This document shows positions 17,248-27,292 of a stretch of 64,000 bases of DNA, one piece after another. How positions within the stretch are numbered: position 1 is the first letter of the stretch; each line of letters opens with the position of its first letter. The stretch is from an uncultured Formosa sp. (GTDB lineage Bacteria > Bacteroidota > Bacteroidia > Flavobacteriales > Flavobacteriaceae). The stretch spans positions 372,001 through 436,000 of the forward strand of contig NZ_CANMTH010000002.1 of assembly GCF_947500765.1 (NCBI RefSeq), given 5' to 3'. The position numbers and the translations under genes are program-made. The notes below the pieces were generated by a model. The model did not search any database. It saw only the letters and a list, made by a program, of their open reading frames with translations, and was not told where the DNA came from.

Positions 17248-19461
17248 TTATTTTAAAATAACACGTTTTGTAGTTTGGTTACCTGTTTGGTCTTCAACAC
17301 GAACAATGTAAATTCCGCTACTATATGCGCTTGCATTAATAGAGTATTCGTTAACTGCATTTTTTAATACAACATTGTTTATCTGTCTACCTTGAATATC
17401 GTAAACAGTTAATTTCGTGTTTACATCTAATGAACCTTTTATTTTAATTGTTTTATTACCTGTATAGAACTGTAAAGATTCTATAGTATTGTCGTCTACA
17501 GATAATGTTTTTTGAGATACATTTAAATAAAAACGACCTGTGCCGCTTAAACTTTTATCGGTTGTAAATGTGTATGCTTTATCATTTAATAAAGTTGAAA
17601 CATCTTCTTCTGTATCTTCTAGATAAACATCAACATTCTCTGCTAATGTCATTTCTTTTATATCTAAAGTTATTTGTGTTGCTGCAGGAGCTATAAGACC
17701 TAAAGCGATAGTTATTCCTCCTTCTTCTGTAAGAGAAGAATTTGGTAAACTTTGTATACCAATTTTAGACGTTGGGTTAGATTCTACTAATTGTGTGTAT
17801 AATGTGAATCCAGATGCATTCGTTCCATAAATAGCCGTGTCATAACCGTGGTCATATCCTAAACTCGCAATATCGTCAAAGAAATAAATTTCATTAGTGT
17901 GGTATAAAGTATCATTACTAGAAAGACTCAACGTAACATTACTTTTATTGTAAGTATTTGTTCGTCCTGAAATAAAATCATCAGAAGATCCTGTTCTTCT
18001 CATACTTGGAGTGAAAATCATAGTACCTGATAAGTTGTCATCTACTGCAATGTAAAAACCTTGTCCAGGAGTCATTAATACAGCGTCTCCAAGTGTATTT
18101 GCTTTGTTGTAAATTAACCAACCATCTGAGCCAATACCATCGTAACCATATATACCATATCTAGCTGTCTGAAAAATGTCAACACCATTAGGACCATCTT
18201 CATCATTCGCTTCCAAGAAGTCGTTCATGCTTAAATAAGAAGGATAAGGGTTTCCTATTAAATTCCATTGAGAAGCATTCGCTCCAGAAAAATGATATAC
18301 AGGTGTTGAAACTGTTGTAGTATTAACGGTTCCTGAAAATGTAAATGTACCGTTATCTGTAGAAGCAGCTCTAAAACCTATAGCAGGATTTAAAGTAGTT
18401 AACCCTTGAGCATCATCTGCTGTACTCCAGTCTGTGTATGTTCCACTATTTTTAAAGAAAGGAGCAAAACGTTTAATTTCAGGACTCGCTGCGTTTGAAA
18501 CGTAAATGTTACTATTCGCATCTGCAAAATCTCCAAAGGTTTGTCCTGTAACGGGTGCAGATATTAAATCAGATGTAGATCTGTCACCAACATGTCTTTT
18601 GTAATAGGCAGTACCTGTTATAGTACCTTCAACAATTAAACTACCGTATTCATCAGAATCAGATTCTATAGTTAAGTTATTTTCGGTAATTAGATCTCCC
18701 ATGACAGTTAAATTTCCTGTTTTTTCAATTATAATCCCAGCACCACCAGCTATAATTACATCATTTAAAATAACGTCACTAGAAATTACATAAGTACCTC
18801 CATTTATATAAGCATCATCACCAGAAGTGGTTGCGCTAGGGCTGTCTCCTTCCCATCCAATCGTGTCGTCAGTATAAATTAAACCTGTAAAAGTATCAGT
18901 GGTGTATAATTTAAAGTTGTCAAAACCTATGTTAACTGTTGTAGAAGGGTTAGGATCTCTTCTGCCGTAATCGTAGGCAATATATACTATTAACATTACA
19001 GAGTTTGCTGCATCAGGAATGGTTATAGGTGAAATCGTCCCACTTCCGCTTGTTCCTGTCGCAAAGATATCTCCATCTGTATAAAAACTACCATCTGTAT
19101 ATACTTCGTAATATACCTCTGGGAAGGTATCTGCCGCATCCATTTCATACATGTAATCAAATGTGATCTCTACATTTGAATAAGGAGATACGTCAACATC
19201 TTCTAAATCTATTTCAAATGTGTCTGCAGTGGTGTCATCTGTAGGGTTGTTTGCGCCTCTAAAAGTAGAGCCATCTGTAGGTGTTAGTGTACCTAAAGAC
19301 GTTACATTAGCCCAAGTTGTTCCTGAAACAGCAGGAGAAGGGAAAGTTGTGTAGTTCCAACTTCCAGTACCTTCAAAACTTTGAGATCTTATGCTTACCT
19401 GACTATAACTAGTAAGAGAAATAGTAAATAAGAATAATATTAAATAGTAAATTTTTTTCAT
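17248..19461 (-). CDS. T9SS-sorted surface protein with beta-sandwich N-domain
   Basis: This 737-residue secreted protein has a signal peptide at about 1-21 (MKKIYYLILFLFTISL, cleavage near YSQ). A beta-sandwich module at about 25-190 recalls MAM or carbohydrate-binding-like folds (SFEGTGSW, FEIDLEDVDVSPYSNVEITFDYMYEMD, NIGFDNFKLY). A parallel-beta or shell-like region and an IGNPYPSYLSMNDF segment common in flavobacterial T9SS proteins follow. The C-terminal sorting domain (about 655-737) contains LTVYDIQGRQI and YSSGIYIVRVE and ends in KRVILK. The start at 19461 is preferred, the 11 residues of the longer frame being non-signal. No enzyme motif was recognised. It heads the minus-strand unit containing the small protein, kinase and nucleotidyltransferase. 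Confidence 0.88.
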   Translation of the reverse strand: MKKIYYLILFLFTISLTSYSQVSIRSQSFEGTGSWNYTTFPSPAVSGTTWANVTSLGTLTPTDGSTFRGANNPTDDTTADTFEIDLEDVDVSPYSNVEITFDYMYEMDAADTFPEVYYEVYTDGSFYTDGDIFATGTSGSGTISPITIPDAANSVMLIVYIAYDYGRRDPNPSTTVNIGFDNFKLYTTDTFTGLIYTDDTIGWEGDSPSATTSGDDAYINGGTYVISSDVILNDVIIAGGAGIIIEKTGNLTVMGDLITENNLTIESDSDEYGSLIVEGTITGTAYYKRHVGDRSTSDLISAPVTGQTFGDFADANSNIYVSNAASPEIKRFAPFFKNSGTYTDWSTADDAQGLTTLNPAIGFRAASTDNGTFTFSGTVNTTTVSTPVYHFSGANASQWNLIGNPYPSYLSMNDFLEANDEDGPNGVDIFQTARYGIYGYDGIGSDGWLIYNKANTLGDAVLMTPGQGFYIAVDDNLSGTMIFTPSMRRTGSSDDFISGRTNTYNKSNVTLSLSSNDTLYHTNEIYFFDDIASLGYDHGYDTAIYGTNASGFTLYTQLVESNPTSKIGIQSLPNSSLTEEGGITIALGLIAPAATQITLDIKEMTLAENVDVYLEDTEEDVSTLLNDKAYTFTTDKSLSGTGRFYLNVSQKTLSVDDNTIESLQFYTGNKTIKIKGSLDVNTKLTVYDIQGRQINNVVLKNAVNEYSINASAYSSGIYIVRVEDQTGNQTTKRVILK

Positions 19462-19758
19462 AGTGTCATGTTTTTTAGAATTATAGCAAACCAAAATTTA
19501 AGAAAGTGACATTTAATTCTTTCATAGTTTTGGAATGGCAAATATAAATAAAAATATGTATCAAGTTTTACTATAACATTAAACTTTGTTATTTAAGATT
19601 AAATACATATAAAGGGGTTAACCGTAATTGTATTAAATAGTTATGGGTGAATTATCGATAATATAAGTATGATGGTCTAAATGTTCTTAGAATTATCAGA
19701 TTGTCAGTTTTTTATAATTAAATTTAAATTTAGATATTAATCTGTAAATCTGGTTTTT

Positions 19759-20613
19759 ATGATAATTCACCCCCTATTAGTGCAATATTTTAATCTACCT
19801 AGTAAAATAATTTTAGGAGTCTTTTTCTCTTTATTATTATTGCTAATGGTACATTATTCTTTTAAAATGATAGAAATGGTTTATGTTCTTCGTTTTAAGA
19901 AGCCCTTTTTTGTTCATTTTTATATGTTAATGAAAAAGTTGAATACTACGGATAAGCAACTTTTAATGTCTAAGTTCAATTTTTATAGACATTTATCTTC
20001 AAAAGAACGATTGTATTTTGATCATCGTGTAGTGTCGTTTATAGAAGACAAAGACTTTGTGGGTAAAAGTGGTTTAGTGGTTACCGATGAGATGAAACTA
20101 TTAATTTCAGCACATGCCGTTATCCTTACATTCGGTTTTCGTGATTTTTTTATTTGTTTAATTGATAAAATTTTTATTTATCCAGATCAGTTTTATTCAA
20201 TGTATAAGGAATCTTATCATTCAGGAGAATTGAATCCTATGATGAAGGTGCTAGTGATTTCGTGGGAAGACTTTAATGAGAGTTTAGAATTAAAAGGAGA
20301 ACATACTAGTTTAGGTATTTATGAGTTTACACAAGCAATTCATTTAAATAGTATGAAAGAAGGAGATGTGAGTTCTACTATATTTACAGATAGCTTTAAG
20401 GAATTAACAACAATGCTTACTAAAGATGAATCATTGCGTCAGAAATTACTTAATTCTCGATTTTTTGAAGGTCAAGTTTTTTTGAATCAATTTGAATTTT
20501 TAGCTGTTATTATGGATCATTTTATAGAGCGCCCTTCAGAGTTTAAAGGTCAGTTTCCTGAAGTGTATGCAAAAACAAAACAAATGCTCAATTTTGATTT
20601 TGCAGGATACTAG
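19759..20613 (+). CDS. MtfA/M90-like zinc-dependent peptidase homologue with lost zinc motif
   Basis: This 284-residue protein has an N-terminal membrane segment (about 16-36, KIILGVFFSLLLLLMVHYSF) and a cytoplasmic domain resembling the M90 (MtfA) peptidase family. The ISWEDF strand is followed by a short loop and the helix that should hold HExxH. Here that helix reads YEFTQ at 188-192, so both zinc-binding His are replaced, by Tyr (TAT at 20320) and Gln (CAA at 20332). Each is one base from a His codon. The catalytic Glu remains. The frame is intact, implying a maintained pseudoenzyme rather than decay. It is a lone plus-strand gene between the minus-strand kinase unit and the polysaccharide locus. 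Confidence 0.72.
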   Translation: MIIHPLLVQYFNLPSKIILGVFFSLLLLLMVHYSFKMIEMVYVLRFKKPFFVHFYMLMKKLNTTDKQLLMSKFNFYRHLSSKERLYFDHRVVSFIEDKDFVGKSGLVVTDEMKLLISAHAVILTFGFRDFFICLIDKIFIYPDQFYSMYKESYHSGELNPMMKVLVISWEDFNESLELKGEHTSLGIYEFTQAIHLNSMKEGDVSSTIFTDSFKELTTMLTKDESLRQKLLNSRFFEGQVFLNQFEFLAVIMDHFIERPSEFKGQFPEVYAKTKQMLNFDFAGY

Positions 20614-20763
20614 TTTTAATTACATCTTCCTAATTTTTTTTGCGATATTTATAATTTATCCCATGTTTAAATGTGTATGAGTTATTTGTTTTCTAGATTG
20701 TTAGGGTATCGTTAATTTTTCTTAGCTAAAACGTTATCGTTAAAAAAGTATTGAAAAAATGTT

Positions 20764-20792
20764 TTTGATATAAATAAAAAAGAGTAGTTTTG
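20764..20792 (+). promoter_or_regulatory. Predicted promoter heading the polysaccharide locus
   Basis: TTTG at 20764-20767, a 17-nt spacer and TAGTTTTG at 20785-20792 match the flavobacterial consensus exactly. Transcription would begin about 7 nt later, close to the regulator ATG at 20814. The in-frame TTG at 20790 lies inside this promoter and is therefore unlikely to be the start codon. Confidence 0.65.
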
Positions 20793-20813
20793 TTACTCGT
20801 TTTTAAACATAAT

Positions 20814-21332
20814 ATGTTAGAATCTTTAATAACCTCAAAAACAAGAATACGAATACTCGTTAAGCTATTTCTTAATGCAAATAATAGTGGCTATTTGCGG
20901 GGCTTGGCTGTGGAGTTTAACGAGTCTACAAATTCAGTTAGAAAGGAGCTTAATCAATTATCCTCTGCAGGATATCTTGGTAAAGAAAAAGAGCGTAATA
21001 AGGTAACTTATAAAGCAAATATAAATCATCCTTTATTCGGCCCGTTACAAAATATGGTTCGAAAATATGTTGGCTTAGATACAATAGTAACAACTGTATT
21101 GGCCAGAATGGGGCATGTGTCTCGTGTAATAATAATAGGAGATTATGCTGAAGGATTAGATAGTGGGTTGATTGATGTTGTTGTTGAAGGTCGAGAATTG
21201 AATACGGTTTATATAAATCAAATGGCAGGTAAAATTGAATCAGAAATTAATAGAAAAGTCAATTTTACGTTTACAGATTCTTATCAGCATGAGAATGGTT
21301 TTGTGATCTATGATGAGTTGACGGAGAAATGA
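20814..21332 (+). CDS. Winged-helix protein with degenerate nucleotidyltransferase domain
   Basis: This 172-residue probable regulator has an N-terminal winged helix at about residues 1-75 (TSKTRIRILVKLFLN, then SVRKELNQLSSAGYL and the wing VTYKANINHP). The C-terminal part resembles an MNT-type nucleotidyltransferase fold. The usual GS...DxD catalytic pattern is altered to GDYAEGLDSGLIDVVV, with only one acidic residue of the pair, so catalysis is doubtful. Proteins of this build commonly stand first in Bacteroidetes capsule or EPS loci. The 110-nt gap to the next gene contains TATATTTG at 21353-21360, a possible second -7 box. Control of the downstream locus is inferred from position. Confidence 0.8.
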   Translation: MLESLITSKTRIRILVKLFLNANNSGYLRGLAVEFNESTNSVRKELNQLSSAGYLGKEKERNKVTYKANINHPLFGPLQNMVRKYVGLDTIVTTVLARMGHVSRVIIIGDYAEGLDSGLIDVVVEGRELNTVYINQMAGKIESEINRKVNFTFTDSYQHENGFVIYDELTEK

Positions 21333-21443
21333 TAGAAAGAAAAAAGTATTTGTATATTTGTTGTCTTTCATTGTTTTAGATGAAATGACGCTAGTGTTGT
21401 TAGTGATTTAATAAATTTTAAAGTAACCATATATTCGGATTTT

Positions 21444-22742
21444 GTGGAAAATGTAAATAAAAAGACTGTAGCTATTATTGGTTTAGGCTATGTAGGTTTA
21501 CCGTTGGCAGTCGAATTTGCTAAAAAATATAATACTATTGGTTTTGATATAAATGAGAAACGTATAGTTGAACTGAAGGCTGGGAAAGACCATACTTTAG
21601 AAGTTAGTTCAGAACATTTAAAAGCAGTGCTTAAGACTGATGAAGAGTTATTAGGTCATGAAGGTTTTTTACCAACAAATGATTTAGCTCATTTAAAAAA
21701 TGCTAATATTTTTATTGTTACAGTACCAACTCCAACAGATAAGAATAATAGGCCTGTATTAACCCCTCTTATAAAAGCATCCGAAACGGTAGGTAAGGTT
21801 TTAAAAAAAGGAGATATTGTTATTTATGAATCTACAGTGTATCCTGGAGTTACAGAAGATGAATGTGTACCTGTTTTAGAGGCATATAGTGGTTTGAAGT
21901 TTAATGAAGATTTTTTTGCAGGGTATTCTCCGGAGCGTATAAATCCGGGAGACAAAGAGCACACTGTTGCTAAAATATTAAAAGTAACCTCTGGTTCTAC
22001 ACCCGAAATCGCAGAAGTTGTCGATCAATTATATAAATCTGTAATTACTGCAGGAACATTTAAAGCCACTTCAATAAAAGTAGCTGAAGCAGCTAAAGTC
22101 ATAGAAAATAGTCAGCGAGATATTAATATCGCTTTTGTAAACGAATTAGCGAAAATCTTTAATTTATTAAAAATTAATACACACGATGTTTTAGAAGCTG
22201 CGGGTACAAAATGGAATTTCCTTCCTTTTAAACCAGGTCTTGTAGGTGGACATTGTATAGGTGTAGATCCGTATTATTTGGCTCAAAAAGCACAAGAATC
22301 TGGTTATCATCCAGAGATTATATTGGCTGGCCGTCGCTTAAACGATAGTATGGGCGATTATGTGTGTCAGGAAATTGTAAAGGAAATGATTGGTAAAGGT
22401 CAGTGTGTTAAAGGTGCTAAATCTTTAATTTTAGGGATCACCTTTAAAGAAAATTGTCCTGATATAAGAAATACAAAAGCAATTGATATTTACCATGGTT
22501 TACGTGGATTTCATATAGATGTAGATGTTTTCGATCCTTGGGCTAATGCCTCAGAAGTGAAACAAGAGTTTGGTATTGATTTAGTAGAAAAACTAGAAGA
22601 ACACACATATCATAGTGTTATTCTTGCAGTATCTCATAACGCGTTTTTAAGTTTAGATATTGAGAAATTGAAAACAGATAATGGAATTATTTACGATGTA
22701 AAAGGCGTGCTTCCTGCAGAAATTGTAACTAAACGTTTGTAA
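21444..22742 (+). CDS. UDP-N-acetyl-D-glucosamine 6-dehydrogenase type nucleotide-sugar dehydrogenase
   Basis: This 432-residue enzyme of the UDP-glucose/GDP-mannose dehydrogenase family is closest in wording to TviB/WbpO-type enzymes, which oxidise UDP-GlcNAc (or GalNAc) to the uronic acid. NAD binding is by [12 protein letters not shown] at the N-terminus. The catalytic Cys271 lies in [12 protein letters not shown], and the C-terminal domain contains [16 protein letters not shown]. The start is GTG at 21444, the only sensible start directly before the dinucleotide-binding strand. The epimerase that follows, 24 nt downstream, would turn the product into UDP-GalNAcA. The exact sugar specificity is inferred from this pairing. 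Confidence 0.9.
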   Translation: MENVNKKTVAIIGLGYVGLPLAVEFAKKYNTIGFDINEKRIVELKAGKDHTLEVSSEHLKAVLKTDEELLGHEGFLPTNDLAHLKNANIFIVTVPTPTDKNNRPVLTPLIKASETVGKVLKKGDIVIYESTVYPGVTEDECVPVLEAYSGLKFNEDFFAGYSPERINPGDKEHTVAKILKVTSGSTPEIAEVVDQLYKSVITAGTFKATSIKVAEAAKVIENSQRDINIAFVNELAKIFNLLKINTHDVLEAAGTKWNFLPFKPGLVGGHCIGVDPYYLAQKAQESGYHPEIILAGRRLNDSMGDYVCQEIVKEMIGKGQCVKGAKSLILGITFKENCPDIRNTKAIDIYHGLRGFHIDVDVFDPWANASEVKQEFGIDLVEKLEEHTYHSVILAVSHNAFLSLDIEKLKTDNGIIYDVKGVLPAEIVTKRL

Positions 22743-22765
22743 TAAAATATATTGAAATTAGAGTA

Positions 22766-23764
22766 ATGATACAAGAATTGAACATACCAAGCTTAAAAGA
22801 AAAAACTGTTTTAGTAACAGGAGGAGCAGGTTTTATTGGTTCGAATCTCGTTGCAGTTTTATTAGAAAACAAAGCAAAAGTTGTTTGTTTAGATAATTTT
22901 GAAACTGGTTATAAAAAAAATATAGAGCCTTATTTAAAAAATAGCTCATTCACTTTAATAGAAGGTGATATTCGCAATTTAAATACATGTCATCAGGCTT
23001 GCAAAGGAGTCGATTTTGTGTTGCATGAAGCCGCATTAGGTTCGGTGCCGAGATCTATTGTAGATCCCATAACAACTAATGATGTGAATGTAAATGGGTT
23101 TCTTAATATGTTAGTGGCTGCACGCGATGCAAAAGTGAAGCGGTTTATTTATGCAGCGAGTAGTTCCACGTACGGAGACTCGGAAGGGTTACCTAAAGTA
23201 GAAGATGTTATCGGAAAACCTTTATCACCTTATGCAATAACGAAGTATGTTAATGAATTGTATGCTGATATTTTTAATACAACCTATGGTTTAAATACAA
23301 TTGGTTTACGCTATTTTAATGTGTTTGGACGCCGTCAGGATCCAAATGGAGCTTATGCAGCAGTAATACCGCTATTTGTGAAGCAATTAATGAATCATGA
23401 AAGTCCTAAAATTAATGGTGACGGATCATATTCTAGAGATTTTACATATATAGATAATGTGTTACAAATGAATTTGAAAGCCATTACTACATCAAATCAA
23501 TTAGCATTAAATCAAGTGTATAACGCAGCAGTAGGAGACCGAACTACACTTTTAGAATTAGTAACATATTTAAAAATATATTTATCTCATTACGATTCAG
23601 AAATCGCTAATGTAAATATAGTTCATGGTCCTAATCGAGTAGGAGATATTCCTCATTCGTTAGCGAGTATTGAAAAAGCACAACAAAAATTAGATTATCA
23701 ACCAACCCATACCGTTAAACAAGGCATTAAAGAAGCTATAGACTGGTATTGGGAGAATTTATAG
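22766..23764 (+). CDS. NAD-dependent C4-epimerase, TviC/WbpP-like
   Basis: This 332-residue extended short-chain dehydrogenase/reductase has TGGAGFIGSNL for NAD binding near residues 20-30, ASSSTYGD carrying the active-site Ser/Thr, and YAITK with the catalytic Tyr and Lys. Its wording (LPKVEDVIGKPLSPYA, RQDPNGAYAAVIPLF) matches UDP-GlcNAc(A) 4-epimerases of the WbpP/TviC group. It follows the dehydrogenase closely, so the pair should supply UDP-GalNAc-uronic acid to the polymer. Cytoplasmic. A plain UDP-GlcNAc 4-epimerase activity is the alternative. Confidence 0.88.
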   Translation: MIQELNIPSLKEKTVLVTGGAGFIGSNLVAVLLENKAKVVCLDNFETGYKKNIEPYLKNSSFTLIEGDIRNLNTCHQACKGVDFVLHEAALGSVPRSIVDPITTNDVNVNGFLNMLVAARDAKVKRFIYAASSSTYGDSEGLPKVEDVIGKPLSPYAITKYVNELYADIFNTTYGLNTIGLRYFNVFGRRQDPNGAYAAVIPLFVKQLMNHESPKINGDGSYSRDFTYIDNVLQMNLKAITTSNQLALNQVYNAAVGDRTTLLELVTYLKIYLSHYDSEIANVNIVHGPNRVGDIPHSLASIEKAQQKLDYQPTHTVKQGIKEAIDWYWENL

Positions 23765-23794
23765 AAAGTTTAAAGAATTTATACAAAATGTACA

Positions 23795-24913
23795 ATGAGT
23801 AAGAAAGTAGCTTTAATTACAGGTGTAACAGGACAAGACGGAGCTTATTTAAGTGAGTTTTTATTAAAAAAAGGATATGAAGTCCATGGTTTGAAACGTA
23901 GATCTTCACTTTTTAATACCGATCGTATCGATCATTTATATCAAGATCCTCATATTGATGGGCGTAATTTCTTCTTGCATTATGGAGATATGACTGATAG
24001 TACAAATCTTATTCGTTTGATTAAAGAAATTCAACCTGATGAAATTTATAATCTAGCAGCGATGAGTCACGTACATGTGTCTTTCGAAATTCCTGAATAT
24101 ACAGGAAATGCAGATGGATTAGGAACACTACGTATTTTAGATGCTGTTCGTTTATTAGGATTAGAAAAGAAAACAAGAATTTACCAAGCATCTACTTCAG
24201 AATTGTATGGAAAAGTTCAAGAAGTACCACAATCAGAAACGACTCCTTTTTATCCGCGTAGCCCTTATGCAGTAGCAAAAATGTATGCCTATTGGATTAC
24301 TGTAAATTATCGTGAAGCTTATAACATGTACGCTTGTAATGGTATTTTATTTAACCATGAGTCACCAATTCGTGGGGAAACTTTTGTAACACGTAAAATT
24401 ACAAGAGCGGTTTCAAGAATAGCTTTAGGACTTCAAGATAAATTTTTCTTAGGAAACCTTGATGCACAACGTGACTGGGGACATGCTAAAGATTATGTGA
24501 GAATGATGTGGATGATTCTTCAGGCTGAAGAAGCTGAAGACTGGGTTATTGCAACAGGAAAAACAACACCCGTTAGAGAATTTGTGAAAATGGCTTTTGG
24601 TGAATTAGGAATTACATTAGAATTTAAAGGCGAAGGTGTTGAAGAAAAAGCATACGTTGCAGCTTGCGACAATGCAGAATTTCAACTAGAAATAGGAAAA
24701 GAAGTATTGGCTGTAGATCCTAAATACTTTAGACCAACAGAAGTTGAATTACTTATTGGAGATGCTTCTAAAGCAAACAATAAATTAGGTTGGATTCCTG
24801 AATTTGATTTAAAAGATCTTGTGAAGGATATGATGAAAGGTGATTTAAAATTAATGCAAAAAGATCAATTTCTTAAAGAAGGAGGTTACGATACTTTAAA
24901 TTATTTTGAATAA
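23795..24913 (+). CDS. gmd: GDP-mannose 4,6-dehydratase
   Basis: This 372-residue SDR enzyme converts GDP-mannose to GDP-4-keto-6-deoxymannose, the first step to GDP-L-fucose. The sequence shows [15 protein letters not shown] for NADP binding, [20 protein letters not shown], the catalytic [14 protein letters not shown] segment and YAVAK with the Tyr/Lys pair, plus the GDP-binding [15 protein letters not shown]. Length and motifs are those of the standard bacterial enzyme. GDP-fucose synthase follows 23 nt downstream, as in most fucose-containing polysaccharide loci. No mannose-1-phosphate guanylyltransferase is present in the window, so GDP-mannose must come from elsewhere in the genome. Confidence 0.97.
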   Translation: MSKKVALITGVTGQDGAYLSEFLLKKGYEVHGLKRRSSLFNTDRIDHLYQDPHIDGRNFFLHYGDMTDSTNLIRLIKEIQPDEIYNLAAMSHVHVSFEIPEYTGNADGLGTLRILDAVRLLGLEKKTRIYQASTSELYGKVQEVPQSETTPFYPRSPYAVAKMYAYWITVNYREAYNMYACNGILFNHESPIRGETFVTRKITRAVSRIALGLQDKFFLGNLDAQRDWGHAKDYVRMMWMILQAEEAEDWVIATGKTTPVREFVKMAFGELGITLEFKGEGVEEKAYVAACDNAEFQLEIGKEVLAVDPKYFRPTEVELLIGDASKANNKLGWIPEFDLKDLVKDMMKGDLKLMQKDQFLKEGGYDTLNYFE

Positions 24914-24936
24914 TCTCACAGCATCATTTTAGTATT

Positions 24937-25893
24937 ATGAACAAAAAATCAAAGATATATATAGCAGGTCATCGTGGTATGGTTGGTTCTGCTGTATGGA
25001 GAGCTCTAGAAGCAGATGGTTACACAAATTTAATAGGAAGAACAAGTTCCGAATTAGATTTAAGAGATCAGGTTGCTGTTTCTCAATTTATAACTTCAGA
25101 ACAACCAGAAGTTATCATTGATGCTGCAGCTCGTGTAGGAGGTATCCTAGCTAATAGCGATTATCCGTATCAGTTTTTAATGGAGAATTTACAAATTCAG
25201 AACAATTTAATTGATACAGCACATAAACAAAATGTAAATAAATTCATTTTTTTAGGAAGCTCTTGTATTTATCCAAAGTTTGCACCTCAACCTTTAAAAG
25301 AAGCGTGCTTATTAACAGATTCCTTAGAGCCAACTAATGAGTGGTATGCTATTGCTAAAATTACAGGTGTTAAAGCTTGCGAGGCAATTAGAAAGCAATA
25401 CAACAAAGACTTTGTTAGTCTTATGCCAACAAACTTATATGGTTCTTTCGATAATTTCGATTTAAAAACATCACACGTATTACCTGCCATGTTACGTAAA
25501 TTTCATGAAGCTAAAGAACATGGTAATTCACCTGTTACATTATGGGGTAGTGGTATGCCAATGCGTGAATTTTTATGTGTAGATGATATGGCAGAATCTG
25601 TAGTCTTTGCAGTGAATAATGTCTTGCCAGAACACTTGTATAACGTGGGTACTGGAAAAGATGTAACCATTAAAGAATTAGCCGAAACCATACAAAAAGT
25701 CGTTGGACATACAGGTGATATTATTTGGGATTCTGAAAAGCCAGATGGTACCCCAAGAAAACTAATGGACGTTTCAAAATTGAAAGCTGCTGGTTGGGAA
25801 TATAAAATAGAATTATTACAAGGAATAAAACAAACATACGCTTGGTTTTTGGAAAATCAAGCAGAATTAAAACAAGTTAAATTGTCTAAATAA
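24937..25893 (+). CDS. fcl: GDP-L-fucose synthase
   Basis: This 318-residue bifunctional epimerase/reductase finishes GDP-L-fucose synthesis from the Gmd product. It has the NADP motif IAGHRGMVGSAV near the N-terminus, then the conserved SSCIYPKFAPQP loop, YAIAKITG with catalytic Tyr and Lys, PTNLYG, and SHVLPAMLRKFHEA for GDP binding. The protein is full length for the family (also called wcaG). It lies in the same transcript as gmd and is followed after 6 nt by the UDP-glucose dehydrogenase gene. Cytoplasmic. Confidence 0.96.
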   Translation: MNKKSKIYIAGHRGMVGSAVWRALEADGYTNLIGRTSSELDLRDQVAVSQFITSEQPEVIIDAAARVGGILANSDYPYQFLMENLQIQNNLIDTAHKQNVNKFIFLGSSCIYPKFAPQPLKEACLLTDSLEPTNEWYAIAKITGVKACEAIRKQYNKDFVSLMPTNLYGSFDNFDLKTSHVLPAMLRKFHEAKEHGNSPVTLWGSGMPMREFLCVDDMAESVVFAVNNVLPEHLYNVGTGKDVTIKELAETIQKVVGHTGDIIWDSEKPDGTPRKLMDVSKLKAAGWEYKIELLQGIKQTYAWFLENQAELKQVKLSK

Positions 25894-25899
25894 ATCAAG

Positions 25900-27291
25900 A
25901 TGAAAATTAAAAACATTTGCTGTATAGGCGCGGGTTATGTTGGAGGCCCTACAATGGCGGTAATCGCACAAAAAAATCCAGGAATTAAAGTTACTGTAGT
26001 TGATTTAAATGAGAAGCGTATTGCTGCATGGAATGATAGTAATTTAGATAATTTACCAATTTATGAACCGGGTTTAGATAAAGTTGTTGGAGAAGCTAGA
26101 GGAAGAAATTTGTTTTTTTCTACAGAAGTAGATAAAGCTATTGATGAAGCTGAAATGGTATTTATTTCTGTAAATACACCAACTAAAACGTACGGTGTAG
26201 GGAAAGGTATGGCAGCCGATTTAAAATATATCGAATTATGTGCGCGTCAAATTGCACGTGTGTCTAAAGACGATAAAATTATTGTTGAAAAATCAACTTT
26301 ACCAGTACGTACAGCACAAGCTATTAAAAGTATTTTAGATAATACTGGTAATGGTGCAAAGTTTCAAATTTTGTCTAACCCTGAATTCTTAGCAGAAGGA
26401 ACAGCTGTTGAAGATTTAATGGCTCCAGATCGTGTACTTATTGGAGGAGAACAAACTCCAGAAGGTTTAGAAGCAATTGATGCTTTAGTTAATGTATATG
26501 GAACTTGGGTTGCTAGAGAAAATATTATTACAACCAACTTATGGTCTTCAGAATTATCTAAATTAACTGCTAATGCATTTTTAGCGCAACGTGTATCCTC
26601 TATAAATTCTTTATCAGAATTATGTGAAGTAACAGGAGCAGATGTTAATGAAGTAGGTAATGCCATAGGAAAAGATAGTCGTATCGGACCAAAATTCCTA
26701 AAAGCTTCAGTTGGTTTTGGTGGATCATGTTTTCAAAAAGACATTTTAAACTTAGTCTATATCGCGAAATCTTATGGTTTAGATGCTGTTGCCGATTATT
26801 GGGAACAAGTCATTATTATGAATGATCATCAAAAACATCGTTTTGCTAAAAACATGGTGAAGACCTTGTATAATACAGTGTCTGGTAAGAAAATTGCATT
26901 TTTAGGATGGGCGTTTAAAAAAGATACTAACGATACAAGAGAATCTGCAGCCATTTATGTTGCTGATATTTTATTGGACGAACAAGCAAATATTGTAGCT
27001 TACGATCCTAAAGTAACGGCTCAACAAATGTATGGAGATCTAGATTACTTACAAACTAGAGATTCTGCTTCGAATGAAAAAGGACTTACAGTTGTAAACG
27101 ATCCTTATGAAGCTTTAGAAGATGCTCACGCTATTGCTGTGTTAACAGAATGGGATGAGTTTAAAACATACGATTGGCAAAAAATTTATGACAATATGCA
27201 AAAACCTGCATTTGTATTTGATGGCCGTAATGTATTAGATAAAGCAGCCTTAGAGAAAATAGGCTTCCAAGTTTATGTAATCGGACAATAA
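25900..27291 (+). CDS. ugd: UDP-glucose 6-dehydrogenase
   Basis: This 463-residue enzyme oxidises UDP-glucose to UDP-glucuronate. The N-terminus has the Rossmann motif [14 protein letters not shown]. The middle shows [18 protein letters not shown] and the catalytic Cys277 in [11 protein letters not shown]. The C-terminal domain has [16 protein letters not shown]. These features and the length place it in the long, eukaryote-like UGDH group common in Bacteroidetes, distinct from the dehydrogenase at 21444. Its product feeds the epimerase next door (UDP-GalA) and the decarboxylase at 50237 (UDP-xylose). The start ATG is 6 nt after the fucose synthase stop. Confidence 0.95.
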   Translation: MKIKNICCIGAGYVGGPTMAVIAQKNPGIKVTVVDLNEKRIAAWNDSNLDNLPIYEPGLDKVVGEARGRNLFFSTEVDKAIDEAEMVFISVNTPTKTYGVGKGMAADLKYIELCARQIARVSKDDKIIVEKSTLPVRTAQAIKSILDNTGNGAKFQILSNPEFLAEGTAVEDLMAPDRVLIGGEQTPEGLEAIDALVNVYGTWVARENIITTNLWSSELSKLTANAFLAQRVSSINSLSELCEVTGADVNEVGNAIGKDSRIGPKFLKASVGFGGSCFQKDILNLVYIAKSYGLDAVADYWEQVIIMNDHQKHRFAKNMVKTLYNTVSGKKIAFLGWAFKKDTNDTRESAAIYVADILLDEQANIVAYDPKVTAQQMYGDLDYLQTRDSASNEKGLTVVNDPYEALEDAHAIAVLTEWDEFKTYDWQKIYDNMQKPAFVFDGRNVLDKAALEKIGFQVYVIGQ

Positions 27292-27292
27292 T

